A stretch of 64,000 nucleotides of DNA from assembly GCF_949628265.1 (NCBI RefSeq), contig NC_088790.1, positions 2,732,545-2,796,544 of the forward strand, read 5' to 3'. Of this stretch, positions 1-10,598 are shown piece after piece (the first letter of the stretch is position 1; every line of letters starts with the position of its first letter). Source of the stretch: Cloeon dipterum (lineage: Eukaryota; Arthropoda; Insecta; Ephemeroptera; Baetidae). Both the position numbers and the translations under genes were made by a program. The notes under the pieces are model-generated. The model was not told where the DNA came from. It made no database searches and saw nothing but the letters and a program-made list of their open reading frames with translations.

Positions 1-345
1 CGATTCTCTGATTCGCCAGATCGAGACAGCAGCGCCCCAGCGACGAGGCACGTCTATTAAAAGCTATTGCCTTGTCGCCTGATTCGCTAATGCTGAATGT
101 CGCTGTGGCGCTGCAGTCTCGATTCGGCCAATCAGAGAGAACCACCCCCTTCTCTGATTGGTTGCCTGCGTTCTTATTCAAATTATAACCCGCCAAAGTA
201 ACGGTTTTCACGGTTCCACCGATTTACGACACTTTGCGTTAAATTGGCGACCAAGTTTTTCGGCTCTTTAACCTAATTTGCCCCTCAGGAATCTACTGGC
301 ACTATCAAAATCGAGGTTCAAGTGCTAAATACTAAAAGTTATCGT
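1..345. repeat. Dispersed short repeat (family A), copy in the PPOX intron
   Basis: This stretch lies in the intron before the last PPOX exon. It resembles the elements at about 17,630-17,913 and 46,864-47,150. The shared blocks are a 'gatcgagacagcagcgcc' core, a 'tctgattggt' block, an 'aaagtaacggtttt' block, and a right end reading 'cccctcaggaatctactggcac'. The left end is cut by the window edge. No coding capacity is seen, so it looks like a small non-autonomous DNA element. The boundaries are approximate. Confidence 0.6.
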
Positions 346-352
346 TTCTCAG

Positions 353-1534
353 GTCAGACCGATCACTCGAGACCATCCTGCGGCCAAAAATCGGATGATC
401 TTCGCCAAAGGCAAGCTGCACCTCCTACCAAACAGCCTGTCAGGTTTGTTCCAGACTAAGGCTCCGTTTTCCAAGCCCCTTGCCGCCTGCGCCTGGACGG
501 ATTTCTGGGCAAAGCGGAAAATTTCTACCGACGAAAGCTCCTTTGACTTCATCAAACGACGATTCGGTGAGGATGTGGCCGAATACGCCATATCGCCCAT
601 GCTGTGCGGAATTTGTGCTGGCAGTGCCAAGGAGATCAGTGCTAAAATGCTGTTCAGGAGCCTGTTTGAGGCCGAGCAGAAGCACGGCTCCGTGTTCAAG
701 GGGTTACTGAAAGAGGCGCTGAGTGCAGAGAAAAAGGCTGCAAATGCAGATCAACCTGGCAAATTGGTGACTCGGGCCAAGACTGAGAGGTGGAGCATTT
801 ATTCCCTGGAGAACGGTCTCGAGAATCTTCCCCTGACGATGGCCCAGAAGCTTCGAGAGTCAAAGGTTGAATTTAAACTGAACGACCCTTGTGTGCAAAT
901 TAAATTCAACTCCGACTCTGTACGCCTTTTGCTCCGCTCTGGCACATCCATCGAGGGAGAAACATTAATTTCCGCCTTACCGGCGTCCAGTCTGGCACCC
1001 CTGCTGAAGGAGCAGCATCCCCAGCTGTCCAGGGCGCTGTCCGAACAGACCTGCGCCACGGTGGCGGTGGTCAACATCCAGTTTAAAGGAAATCTGATAA
1101 AAGAGCCGGGTTTCGGCTTTCTCGTGCCGCCCGTCGAGCAGAAACCTCTCCTTGGCGTCATTTACGATTCCGTCTGCTTCCCGTGTCCCAGCGGCGACAC
1201 CGTTTTCACCGCCATGATGGGTGGACACTGGTTTCATCCGCAGTTCACCGGAAAAAGCCCGCAGGAGCTCGCGAGTGTCGCAATTCGTGGTATCCAGGAC
1301 ATTTTGGGCATCACCCAAGAGCCAGTTGACGTGAATTCGGTTATTCTTAAAGACTGCATTCCCCAGTACACTGTTGGACATTACGAGAGACTGGACGAGA
1401 TTGATAATTATGTGGAGAGTAATCGGTTGCCTTTGCATCTGGTTGGCTCGTCGTACAGAGGAATTGGTATCAACGATGTCATCATGTCTGCAAAGCTGGC
1501 TGTTGATAAAATTAAAAGACAAAGCAGTGGTTAA
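353..1534 (+). CDS. PPOX: Protoporphyrinogen oxidase, last coding exon (5' part outside the window)
   Basis: This enzyme of the inner mitochondrial membrane oxidises protoporphyrinogen IX to protoporphyrin IX with FAD, the penultimate step of heme synthesis. The visible exon starts after a 'tttctcag' acceptor at 353 and gives 393 residues to a TAA at 1532-1534. Family blocks are DHPAAKNRMIF near its start, PFSKPL, the VASLA-like stretch 'VAEYAISPMLCGICAG', AERW-like 'TERWSIYSLENGLENLP', 'GVIYDSVCFP' and 'CIPQYTVGHYERL'. The C-terminus 'GSSYRGIGINDVI' corresponds to the C-terminal FAD-contact region of the human enzyme. About 80 N-terminal residues with the GxGxxG dinucleotide motif must lie upstream. 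The long open frames on the opposite strand (977-1522) are shadows. The assignment is secure, but the intron at 1-352 is known only from its acceptor. Confidence 0.95.
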   Translation, partial: VRPITRDHPAAKNRMIFAKGKLHLLPNSLSGLFQTKAPFSKPLAACAWTDFWAKRKISTDESSFDFIKRRFGEDVAEYAISPMLCGICAGSAKEISAKMLFRSLFEAEQKHGSVFKGLLKEALSAEKKAANADQPGKLVTRAKTERWSIYSLENGLENLPLTMAQKLRESKVEFKLNDPCVQIKFNSDSVRLLLRSGTSIEGETLISALPASSLAPLLKEQHPQLSRALSEQTCATVAVVNIQFKGNLIKEPGFGFLVPPVEQKPLLGVIYDSVCFPCPSGDTVFTAMMGGHWFHPQFTGKSPQELASVAIRGIQDILGITQEPVDVNSVILKDCIPQYTVGHYERLDEIDNYVESNRLPLHLVGSSYRGIGINDVIMSAKLAVDKIKRQSSG

Positions 1535-2743
1535 AAGGGTTTACGGTTTCCCAAAAATTGCATAAATTTTTTTTCTCTAATTTAAGAACAAATCTTTACA
1601 AGATGACTAAAAGTTTAGCAAAAATTTAACAGATTTGCAGTGATTTAAAGAAATGAAAGACCAGTAGCCTGTTGTCTCGCATTGTTAAGGCATACTCTCA
1701 GGCTTTTCTGGGATCTAAATCGTGGCTGCCCTATGTCTGAGATGGCAAAAAGGTGACCCAAAATGCACAGGTAGCTTAATTTGCCGGTAGGAAGCGCCAC
1801 TTGCTGGTTTTCGCACCTTTTCCCCAACTGTCTGGCGTTTCAGTCAAAGACATGGGTGCGGCGAGGCGAAAAGATGGGTTCAAGATCCTCTTCAGGGCCA
1901 CTTGGGACCCTTGGCGGTGTTTTTAGGACCCAGTGAGCATAAACTCCGGGAAGTGAATAATTTAAAAGACTCGTTTGGGCCATTAAAATGAGACCCTCTT
2001 ATGTCTTACTTGTAAATTGTAATCGATAAGTCAAAACGCATGTTGCTTTGCCGCGTGAAACATATAAAAATTGCGCATGCGTGATCATTGATTCGAGTCT
2101 CGGGTCATCTCTGCGAGGGGTGGCGCATGCGCAGTGCCTTTAAAAGGCTTTCAAGTTGCACGCGCCAAAGCAACGTGTGATTGGGCCCACTCTCGGGAAT
2201 CGATTGGAAAACATCGTTTTAGAGGGTCTTAAAGGAGATTTTTATAATCGAATTTAGTATTATTTGTGGCTGGTGCTAAACGGGAAAAATTTACCTGAGG
2301 AAATCTCTTGTATTTTATACTATTTTGGAAAGAATTTCTTCCCTTGAATTCCCTTTAGAAAAAATTCAGTGACCCAAAAAAGCTTGATTTTATGAAAACC
2401 ATCTTGGAAAACTTAAAACTACTACAATCGGTGTTGTTACCAGAACACCTTTTTTATAAAAAAAATCCGAACTATTGCAAAAGAAATGTAAATAAACAAA
2501 TTGGTCCGATTTACCTCGCTGAGCAGACGTGAATTTTATTGAAATTAGAGCGCATTTTAATTCCCATCTTCTTGTCAAACACTGAATAAATGATTTGCAG
2601 TTTTATATTTTTCAATGTCATTGTTCGATCGCGTTTAATTTCAGCTTCCACTGCATGATAGTTCTTATCAGTTTTAAGATACGAGCGGGTATTTTAGTTT
2701 GTTTGACCGAGAAAGTCCAAATATTTTACAGATTTCACAGAAA
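1535..2743. other. Intergenic region between PPOX and D2HGDH, with promoter-like motifs
   Basis: No conserved coding sequence was seen in these 1.2 kb. It contains the PPOX 3' end and the presumed D2HGDH 5' region. A TATAAAA lies at 2063-2069. NRF-1-like palindromes lie at 2072-2081 (TGCGCATGCG) and 2123-2132 (GCGCATGCGC). The block at about 2085-2215 ends in 'gggaatcgattgg', reminiscent of the family A/B repeat ends, so part of it may be repeat-derived. Confidence 0.5.
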
Positions 2744-5656
2744 ATGCAGCGAATATACTCGAGCAGCCTTCAGAAAATTAACCAGATTTCCCAGAAATGC
2801 TGGAAATCCACTTCTACCAGGGTAAAACTAAACATAAAAAAATTATAAATAATAATTCAATAAAATAATTCCAGGTGGAACTAACTCAGGTCCGCTACCC
2901 GAAGCTGAAACGAGGCAACTACTCGGTGATCAGTGACAAACACATTTCCACCTTCGAAAAAATCATTCCTGGTCGTGTCTTGACCTCAGCCACGGACGAC
3001 CTTGAGTCCTTCAACACGGATTGGCTGCGCACCGCGCGCGGAAACAGCTCGGTTGTGCTCAAACCGAAGTCGACAGAGGAGGTGTCTGAAATCCTCAAGT
3101 TCTGCAATCAGGAGAGACTGGCTGTGTGTCCTCAAGGTGGCAACACCGGCCTGGTCGCTGGCAGCGTCCCTGTTTTCGACGAGGTCATTCTCAATTTGTC
3201 TCTGATGCGGAAAATCGAGTCCATCGACACTGCGTCTGGTAATTTTTCGAAAATTGTGTAATTAAAATGAAGATGAATTTTTTAATTTTTAGGTGTGATC
3301 GTTTGTGAGGCTGGGTGTATCTTGGAAGAATTAGACAATGTTCTTCGGGAGAAGGACCTGATGATGCCCCTCGACCTGGGCGCTAAGGGCAGTTGTCAAA
3401 TCGGAGGCAACGTTTCAACCAATGCCGGGGGGTTGCGCCTCCTTCGCTACGGCAGCATGCACGCCAACACCCTCGGATTAATTGCTGTAAGGTTAATTTT
3501 ACTTAAAATGTTGCATACAAATGGGTTTATTTGTATTTAAAAACGTATAAAAACAGAAAAAAACACCTGTAGACATTAAAGACCCACTGAAACCTCTTTT
3601 TTGTATGTTCGAATCGATTCCTGAGGGTCGATATCGGTGGGGTTCATCATTTACCGATCGAAAACGATTTTGTGGCGGCGCTAATTAAGCAAAACGCTCG
3701 TGGCTTTGGTGCGTATTTATTGCTTCTGCAAATCAAAAGACCTAGAAAAAAATCAATTAGAGGTTTACGCCGGATTTATTGAAAAATTAAAAGTGATTTT
3801 GATTCTTCTCCTTAAAATCTTTGCAATTTTTGAGGAAAATTTCGGTGTAAACCAAATCTTATTACAGGTGAAAGCTGACGGGACCGTGGTGGATGCGCTG
3901 AACTGCCTGAAGAAAGACAACACTGGCTACGCTCTGCACCACCTGTTCGTCGGTTCTGAAGGGACCCTGGGCGTGGTCACCAAGGTTGCGATTCAGTGCC
4001 CTCGCGTTCCACAAGCCGTTTCTCTCATGTTTCTCGGTGCGTTTTAATTTTAATTCCCTTCTTTTTTAATTCTGAAATATTTTCAAACGCAGGTTTGAGC
4101 GATTTTGCGTCTGTGATGGAAACGACGCAGCGTGCCAAGGGTTTCTTGGGCGAAATCCTCTCCTCGTGCGAGCTGATGGACCTGGAGTGCGCGGACGCGG
4201 TGGTGCAAAACATGAAACTAAAACTGCCGCTCGAAAGAATGCCTTTTTACATGCTGCTCGAGACATCGGGCAGCAACGCAGCGCACGACGAGGAAAAGCT
4301 CAACGCATTTCTGGAGGCGGTCATGAACCAAGGCCTCGTTATGGACGGAACTGTCATCACAGAGCCCTCAAGATTAAAGGTACAACAAAAATTCAAGCTT
4401 AATCAAAACGAGAACAAGAAAGAAACATTATTTGAAATTTCAGGCAGTTTGGCACCTTCGGGAATGCATTGCGGAAGCGTTGCTCAGGGATGGCTACGTT
4501 TACAAGTATGACGTCACCCTGCCCGCTCAGAAATTCTACGACCTTGTGCCCTTTTTCAATGACAAACTGAAAGAGGCTGGAGCTCTACGCTGCTGCGCCT
4601 TTGGACATTTAGGTGATCTTTATTTATTTATTTATTTTATTTTTTTTAAGAAACAACTTAAAATTACGGGGGTGAAGGACGGTTTTAGCCGTGTAAAGAT
4701 TATCTGATTTTATTCACACCACCGATTTAAGAATAAAACCAAAAAAATCTTAATTTTTTCGGATTTTACGTGACATGTTTGGCGAATTTTGAGAAAGCAA
4801 TAATATTTTTTGAAAGTTAAGGTTTGCGTTGAACTCCTTTCATCAAGCCCGATCGAATGAGCACCAAATTAGAGGTCATTGGTCAAGGTCAGAGGTCCCC
4901 AAGGCTCATTTTCGAATTTTTCCTGGTGTTCTTTTCAAATTTTTAAAAATCCAAAACGCCTTTAAAAAGTGGTCGCAGGGTACCTGTGAATTTATTTGAA
5001 AATTTCGAGGAGGTTTTCGGCATTGTTTTTTAGAAATTCAAATTTTGAAATTTGATAAACTCAAAATTTTCAATTTTTGCAAATGTTGTGATCTCCAAAT
5101 CTCGGGGTATAATCGTCAGAAATGCAAAATCTGCCCACCGTTTGACTTGGCTTAACTTTCCCTGGTGAGCTGTATAGTTTTTGGGATGCTTACCCTTCAT
5201 CCCTCAACCTTTATACTGCCCATAATTTTATCCTCCGAGTCAAACAGTGAATAATATTTTGAACCGTCGCGACTTCTTCCTCTTTTATATCTCGATTTAT
5301 ATAATTTATCATGGACAGTGAGTATTTTAAATATCTATTCATACAGAAAAATTAGACAGATATTTTTTTATAAAATTTGAATTTTTTGCTCGTTTTCAGG
5401 AGATGGAAACGTGCACTTCAACGTGACTTCCACTGAGTTCTCGTACAAGCTGTTGGGTTTGATCGAGCCTTCGATCTACGAGTGGACATCGAAGCACCGT
5501 GGCAGCATCAGTGCCGAACACGGAATTGGGCTGAAAAAGAGGGACTTTTTGAAGTTCTCCAAGACCGCAGAGGCAATCGAGATGATGCGAGACATCAAAC
5601 AAGTGATGGATCCAAACGGAATCCTCAATCCCTACAAAGTTCTGCCAGCCATTTAA
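2744..5656 (+). CDS. D2HGDH: D-2-hydroxyglutarate dehydrogenase, mitochondrial (7 exons)
   Basis: This FAD enzyme oxidises D-2-hydroxyglutarate to 2-oxoglutarate in mitochondria. The exons are 2744-2821, 2875-3238, 3293-3486, 3868-4036, 4093-4379, 4444-4612 and 5400-5656. All phases agree, giving 505 residues (human about 521). Residues 1-26 ([18 protein letters not shown]...) are basic and hydroxylated with no acid, as expected of a mitochondrial presequence. The FAD-binding PCMH motif PQGGNTGL is at residues 112-119. Further landmarks are '[12 protein letters not shown]', '[12 protein letters not shown]', '[14 protein letters not shown]', 'RDGYVYKYD', '[12 protein letters not shown]', '[12 protein letters not shown]' and the C-terminal '[10 protein letters not shown]'. 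The 'GHLGDGN' motif spans the last intron (787 bp), which contains repeat family D. The intron at 3487-3867 carries a family A end. The start is chosen by the in-frame ATG of a short first exon ending AGG|GTAAAA. Confidence 0.95.
4830..5240. repeat. Dispersed repeat family D, copy in D2HGDH intron 6
   Basis: It contains 'caagcccgatcgaatgagca', 'atctcggggtataatcgtca', 'tgcccaccgtttgacttg' and a 'gggatgcttacccttcatcc' end. The same order of blocks occurs at 58,085-58,445, and half of it at 51,085-51,240 with an inverted copy at 51,395-51,545. It is intronic and non-coding. Confidence 0.55.
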
Positions 5657-6998
5657 AATTGAATGTATATAAACCTGTTTGTTGGCTCGCCGTAACAAGT
5701 TTTAATAAATAATGTCGGACATGTGTGGCAAAGCGTGCGCACGAGAAGTTGGTTATTAATCTGTGTCAGTGGAAGGAAAGTGAACGAGAATGCTCTTGTG
5801 AAGCCAAATCGGTGCTTTCGAGACTGATTGGTCAGAAAAGAAGGTGATTCTTTATTGTCAGAAAATGCGATCTGCTGGAAAAATAACCTGGTTTATTTCA
5901 ATTGTCAGCCTTTACTGTGATGAAAAATTGGCGAGACTGGGAAATCAAATTTTGTATTATATGATGAATATATATTTTAATAAAAATTGCAACTAAATAA
6001 TGCTCGATTTTTTTTTTAATTTAAAACAGTTAAAAAAAGAAAATTCAGCTGAGTTTTAAATAGGGGCCACAAATGTAAGGATTGACTTCAAGAACCGCCA
6101 AATTCTGCAAAATTTTTACTGAAAATTTATCCCGTGGGGGTGAGGTTTGTTTTCAACCTCCTCAAAAACTCAAAAATATTAAAAAGAGAAAACCGAATTT
6201 GTTAAATCTGACCGAAAAACGCGTGGTACTATTTAAGGTGAATTTTAAGGCAAAAAAAACACGTTTTTCGAAATTTAAATTCGAATTTCTCAAAAATACG
6301 GAAATATTGTAATACCATTTTTTGATATAATTTTTCTGCGGCACATTTTGGCTATCTCAGAAATAAAAATTTTGTTTCCTTCGGTATGCAGGAGTTTCTT
6401 TAAATTTTTGGTGCAATTTTAGTGACCTTGACCATTGACCTACGAAGTTTGTCGACGTTGTAAAGTTGTTGGGCGTTTAATGTAGATTATAACTAAGCCC
6501 CTACTACCTTATTCACCTTCTGACGCCTGCTCTCTCCAGGCGCCTCATAAGCGCGCTCATGGTTTGAATCTTTACACAGGAACATGACAATTTTAGACAT
6601 CTTAATTATCAATTCAACTTTACTCTGGATTTAATTAAAATTTTCCTTTAAAAATTGGACAACCTATTTGAGCCCCTGTAAGCTTGCCAGTTTTTTTTAG
6701 TACAATACCAAAATTCTCAAAAAATATAAAACAAATCGTATAAATTCCATGCAAATTAATGAAGTGGTGTCAGTCAGCATTGAACTCTTTCAAGTGAGTT
6801 TGCTTATGTGTGAGAGGAAGAAGCTTCGAGCTTCAGGGGTATGCTTAATTGAGTTAGTGTCAGGGGATAATCACATTAGGGGGGCGCATGCAACTAATAG
6901 GATCTATAGGGGAGGCGCGCGGTCACGAGGCGCGGACAACTCAAGCGTTCAGTCGGACGATTCCAGCAGGTCTGCAAGCACGAGAGCCAAAATTCGCC
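5657..6998. other. Intergenic region D2HGDH to G-beta, mostly repeat family C
   Basis: About 1.3 kb without coding sequence. It contains the D2HGDH poly(A) signal AATAAA at about 5704 and a family C repeat copy (about 6075-6500) matching 22,480-23,000. The 5' region of the G-beta gene lies at 6,700-6,998. No other feature could be supported. Confidence 0.5.
6075..6500 (+). repeat. Dispersed repeat family C, copy 1
   Basis: Shared blocks with 22,480-23,000 are 'tctcaaaaatacggaaa', 'gcacattttggctatctca', 'gaccttgaccattgacctac' (one mismatch class), and 'aaagttgttgggcgtt'. The reverse complement of the same order occurs at 42,760-43,540. This is likely an interspersed non-autonomous element. 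The ends are not resolved. Confidence 0.6.
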
Positions 6999-9102
6999 AT
7001 GCCTAAGGAAGACTCGGAGCAGACCGCCCTCAGGACTGAGCTGGAAAACCTCATCTCCAGCATCCAGGTAAGGTTGCAATTGTTTTTATTTGAATTTTTG
7101 GCCAATTCTGTTCACCGCACAGGACAAGCAAAAGGAGGTCAACGATGCGAACCTGGCCGATAAATGCGGGGATATGGGCGACGCGCCTAAAATCCGGCTC
7201 AGCACCAAAAAAATGCTCAAGGGCCACATCAACAAGGTGACCACCTGTCATTACAGCGGAGACAGCAGGTGAAATTATTATTTAAAATAAAAAAATATTT
7301 TTCATTGATATAAATTTATACAGACACGCTGTAACCGGCTCTCTGGACGGAAAGCTGATCATCTGGGACACCTGGACGGGCAACAAGGTTCAGGTCATTC
7401 CTCTGAGGTCGTCCTGGGTCATGAGCAGCACTTTTGCGCCCAGCGGAAACTTCGTCGGTACGTAAAAATTAATTTTTTTTTTTTAATTTAAATTAATGAA
7501 TTGGTGGAAGCTTGTGGCGGCATGGACAACATGTGCACTGTGTACGACGTGAACAATCGGGACGCCAGCACCGGCGCCGCCAAGATGCTGCGAGAACTGC
7601 TCGGCTACGAAGGCTTTTTGTCTTCGTGCCGCTTTATCGACGACACCCACCTCATCACTGGCTCTGGAGATTGTAAAGTGTAAGCGATCATTTTTGAAAA
7701 ATCGAAAAGATCATGAAAATTCCAACTTCTGGCAATTTCTATCTCGATTGAATCGAAAAAACTAAAATAAATAAAGTTCCTTCCGACAACTTTTAAGAAT
7801 TCCCTTGCGGCAGTTTGAAATCCCTTCTCTACAAGCAGTTTATATTTTTCCCTTACGCTGTATGTAATTTGATTGCTTCTTAAATGTATATAGGTGCCAT
7901 TGGGATTTGGAAGCCAACAAAAAGACGATGGAATTCAACGCGCACTGCGGCGACGTTGTGTGCATCTCTTTGGGACCGGACAACAACACCTATCTGACCA
8001 GCAGCGTGGACAAAACCTGTCGCCTCTGGGACATGCGTGAAGAGGCGCCGAAACAGACCTTCTTTGGTCACGAAGCCGACGTTAATTCCATCTGCGTAAG
8101 TATTTTCGCGCTCTACGAACGTGACTCCCCACCACCAACAGCGGATAGCCAATAGCAATGCTCTAATACACTGGTACAACTTCTTCAAGTGGATAAAGAG
8201 TTGAAAAAACCTGTTTAAAATTATATCTGCTTTGTGTAAAATCATATATATCCTATGTAAATTGGGCTGGAGTTAGTTTTCTAAATTTTCTGAGACAAAT
8301 CGTACATTTCTTTAGTGTAAAATAACGAATTTTTATTTCAAAATTTCCAGTAAATTTAAAAATTCTGTGTAATTTTGTCCTGGATTAATTTAATGAATTT
8401 ATTTTTGGACAATCAGTACCATCCATCCGGATTTGGCTTTGCCACCTGCTCCGAGGACAAGACGACGCGCCTCTTCGACATCCGCTCCGACCAACAGGTA
8501 GCCTTGTACAAGGTACCTTCGGGCAACCCTGGATTTACAAGCTGCGGCCTCTCCAAGTCGGGCCGAATGGTGCTCTGCGGCACGGACGACGGAAACGTCC
8601 ACAGCTGGGACACTTTGAAGACCAACCACTGCGGTAAGCCATGAATTTTCTTGAAGGTGGTTTCCCTGATGCCTTCTTAAGGGTCAAATTTGACATATCC
8701 AACGGTGAACGTGCAGATTATTGAATAGTGGTTTCTGATCACTTGAGAACTACCCTGACGCCAGGGTTCAATTTTTAAACCTGTTAAGATGGTCACATCT
8801 GATCTCATGGAAGGCTCTAAGCATGCTCCCAGGGTAGTAACCAACTGGTCGTGCAATTTTGAATATAAAAAATTTACCCTGATCAAGTAAAAATAACCTT
8901 TGACCCCGAGTATCTCTCGAACTCAAGGTTTAACCATTCCGAAACGAAATTTGTGTCAATTTTCCCTCCTCTGAACGCGTTCAATCACCTTTCAGGTCAG
9001 CTGCATGGACACGAAAATCGCGTCACCTCCATTTCGGTTTCGCCCAACGGAATCGCCTTGGTCTCCGCCTCGTGGGACATGAACGTCCGCGTCTGGGGAT
9101 AG
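6999..9102 (+). CDS. G-protein beta subunit, visual (Gbeta76C-like) type, 7 exons
   Basis: Seven-bladed WD40 beta subunit of a heterotrimeric G protein, acting at the inner membrane face with a gamma subunit. The exons are 6999-7067, 7123-7268, 7324-7457, 7511-7679, 7894-8095, 8417-8633 and 8996-9102, giving 347 residues with every phase consistent. The N-terminal helix is [19 protein letters not shown]. Then come WD repeats with '[11 protein letters not shown]', '[13 protein letters not shown]', 'GSGDCKVCHWD', '[11 protein letters not shown]', '[12 protein letters not shown]', '[11 protein letters not shown]' and '[12 protein letters not shown]'. The MPK... start and the '[15 protein letters not shown]' block match my memory of the Drosophila eye-specific Gbeta76C. 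The general Gbeta13F is MNELDSL..., so I infer a visual G-beta coupled to Gq. The acceptor before 7511 has a weak pyrimidine tract. An AATAAA at 9212-9217 probably ends the mRNA. Confidence 0.93.
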
Positions 9103-10598
9103 ACCAAAACGACCGTTCGCCCAGCGCTAGAGGCATATCGCTCCTCCGACTAAATTAAGGCTGTTTAAAAAAATAATGTTTATTGATGCTTATGTGTTGC
9201 GAATTATTAATAATAAAGCAGGCTGATTAAAGAAAAACTAATTAATTTAATTAAACATCATGGTTTGTTACAAAGGGCTTGTTTATTTTGAGGACATACA
9301 GTTGCTCTTCCCACTGTACCGTTGGCGTTAAAATTTTTCGAACAACATTCCAAACGCTCTCTTTACTTCACTAGAGTTAAGCGAGACAACTTAGAAACTA
9401 ATGCCTTAAGAATTGTTTACATTCATATTGATAAATGAGATGGCCAATCTAATCACACATTGGCCGACTTGTTGAAGGGAGGCGACACGGGCGACACTCG
9501 CACGATGAACAGTTTTATTTTTTTCCTCAGTAATTGTCTCTCGTGGCATTCTTAAAACCATGCACTTCACCAGACAATAAATATATTCTTGTATTATTTC
9601 CAACTATGTGTGTGTTGCGTGTGTGTGTGAGTGTGTGGATGTGTGTGGTGTGTGGAATGGCGACGGAAAACTTGCAGAGCCGACAGACTCGTCCGAGATG
9701 AGCGGATACTAATTTATGTCATGACTTGAGTTTAGCGGGTGGGAGTGCTTCGGTGTTGTGCTGAATTAAGATTGCTCTGAAACAGAACAGGCAGTCACGT
9801 CAGTGGCTTGCTTCCTCGCACTCACTAGCGTTGCGTTTAAAACCAAAACCAAGCTGCGGCTCAAAGCTCCGAGAGGAAGATCCGTAATCAGATCGCAATT
9901 CACAAGGGAATTTTCCGCTTTGACGAAGACTTTATGCCTCATTTAACTGAAAATTATTGTAGCCTAAAAGCGGACTGAGCTAGTTAAAACAATAATTGTG
10001 ATGATTTTTGGCATGGAGACGAGACGAATCGATTAATGGGGCATTCTTTTATCGATTTTTTAAGCCAAATGTTATTTTGACTGAATTTTAAAGGTCGAAT
10101 AATTAAAATAAAACGAAATTTTTTGGTTACAAATTATTCGGAAGGTTATAATATTTAGGCGTCGTAAATTCGACCCAATTTCAAAATCAGGATTTGGTCG
10201 GAATTCCGAAAATTAAGTATCAATCGATTCGTCTCATCAAGTAGAATCTGCAAAACATAAATATCATTTTAATAGCATTTTTTTCTATGTTTAAAAGCGG
10301 CAAATGAGGCAAAAATCGTGTTAAAACGGATCGAAATGTCGGTTCCCTCGTCAATTAGAATCAGCAAAACGGGTGGCAACTTTGGTCTCATGCACAACTA
10401 TAAGAAATGATTAACAAATGGCCAATTGGATGTTTTGATTTGACTTTTCCCATTTCAAAATCAGCAAAGAAAAGATCAAGGCAAAATTAATTATTCTACT
10501 TTACGGCAGCGTAATGAAACAAGAGTTGCTTTAGTGTCTTACCAAAAAATTAAAACATCGATGTCTGAATGAGAATTAAGTACTGTGAGGGAGGGCAA
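9103..10598. other. Convergent 3' regions of G-beta (+) and squid (-)
   Basis: The G-beta 3' UTR ends near the AATAAA at 9212-9217. The remainder is probably the long squid 3' UTR on the minus strand, with candidate minus-strand AATAAA signals at 9514-9519 and 9282-9287. A TG-rich microsatellite occupies about 9606-9655. No coding sequence is seen. Confidence 0.5.

Noticed and set aside
977-1522. 181-codon open frame on the minus strand
   Set aside because: Lies entirely antisense to the conserved PPOX coding exon; a shadow of its codon usage.
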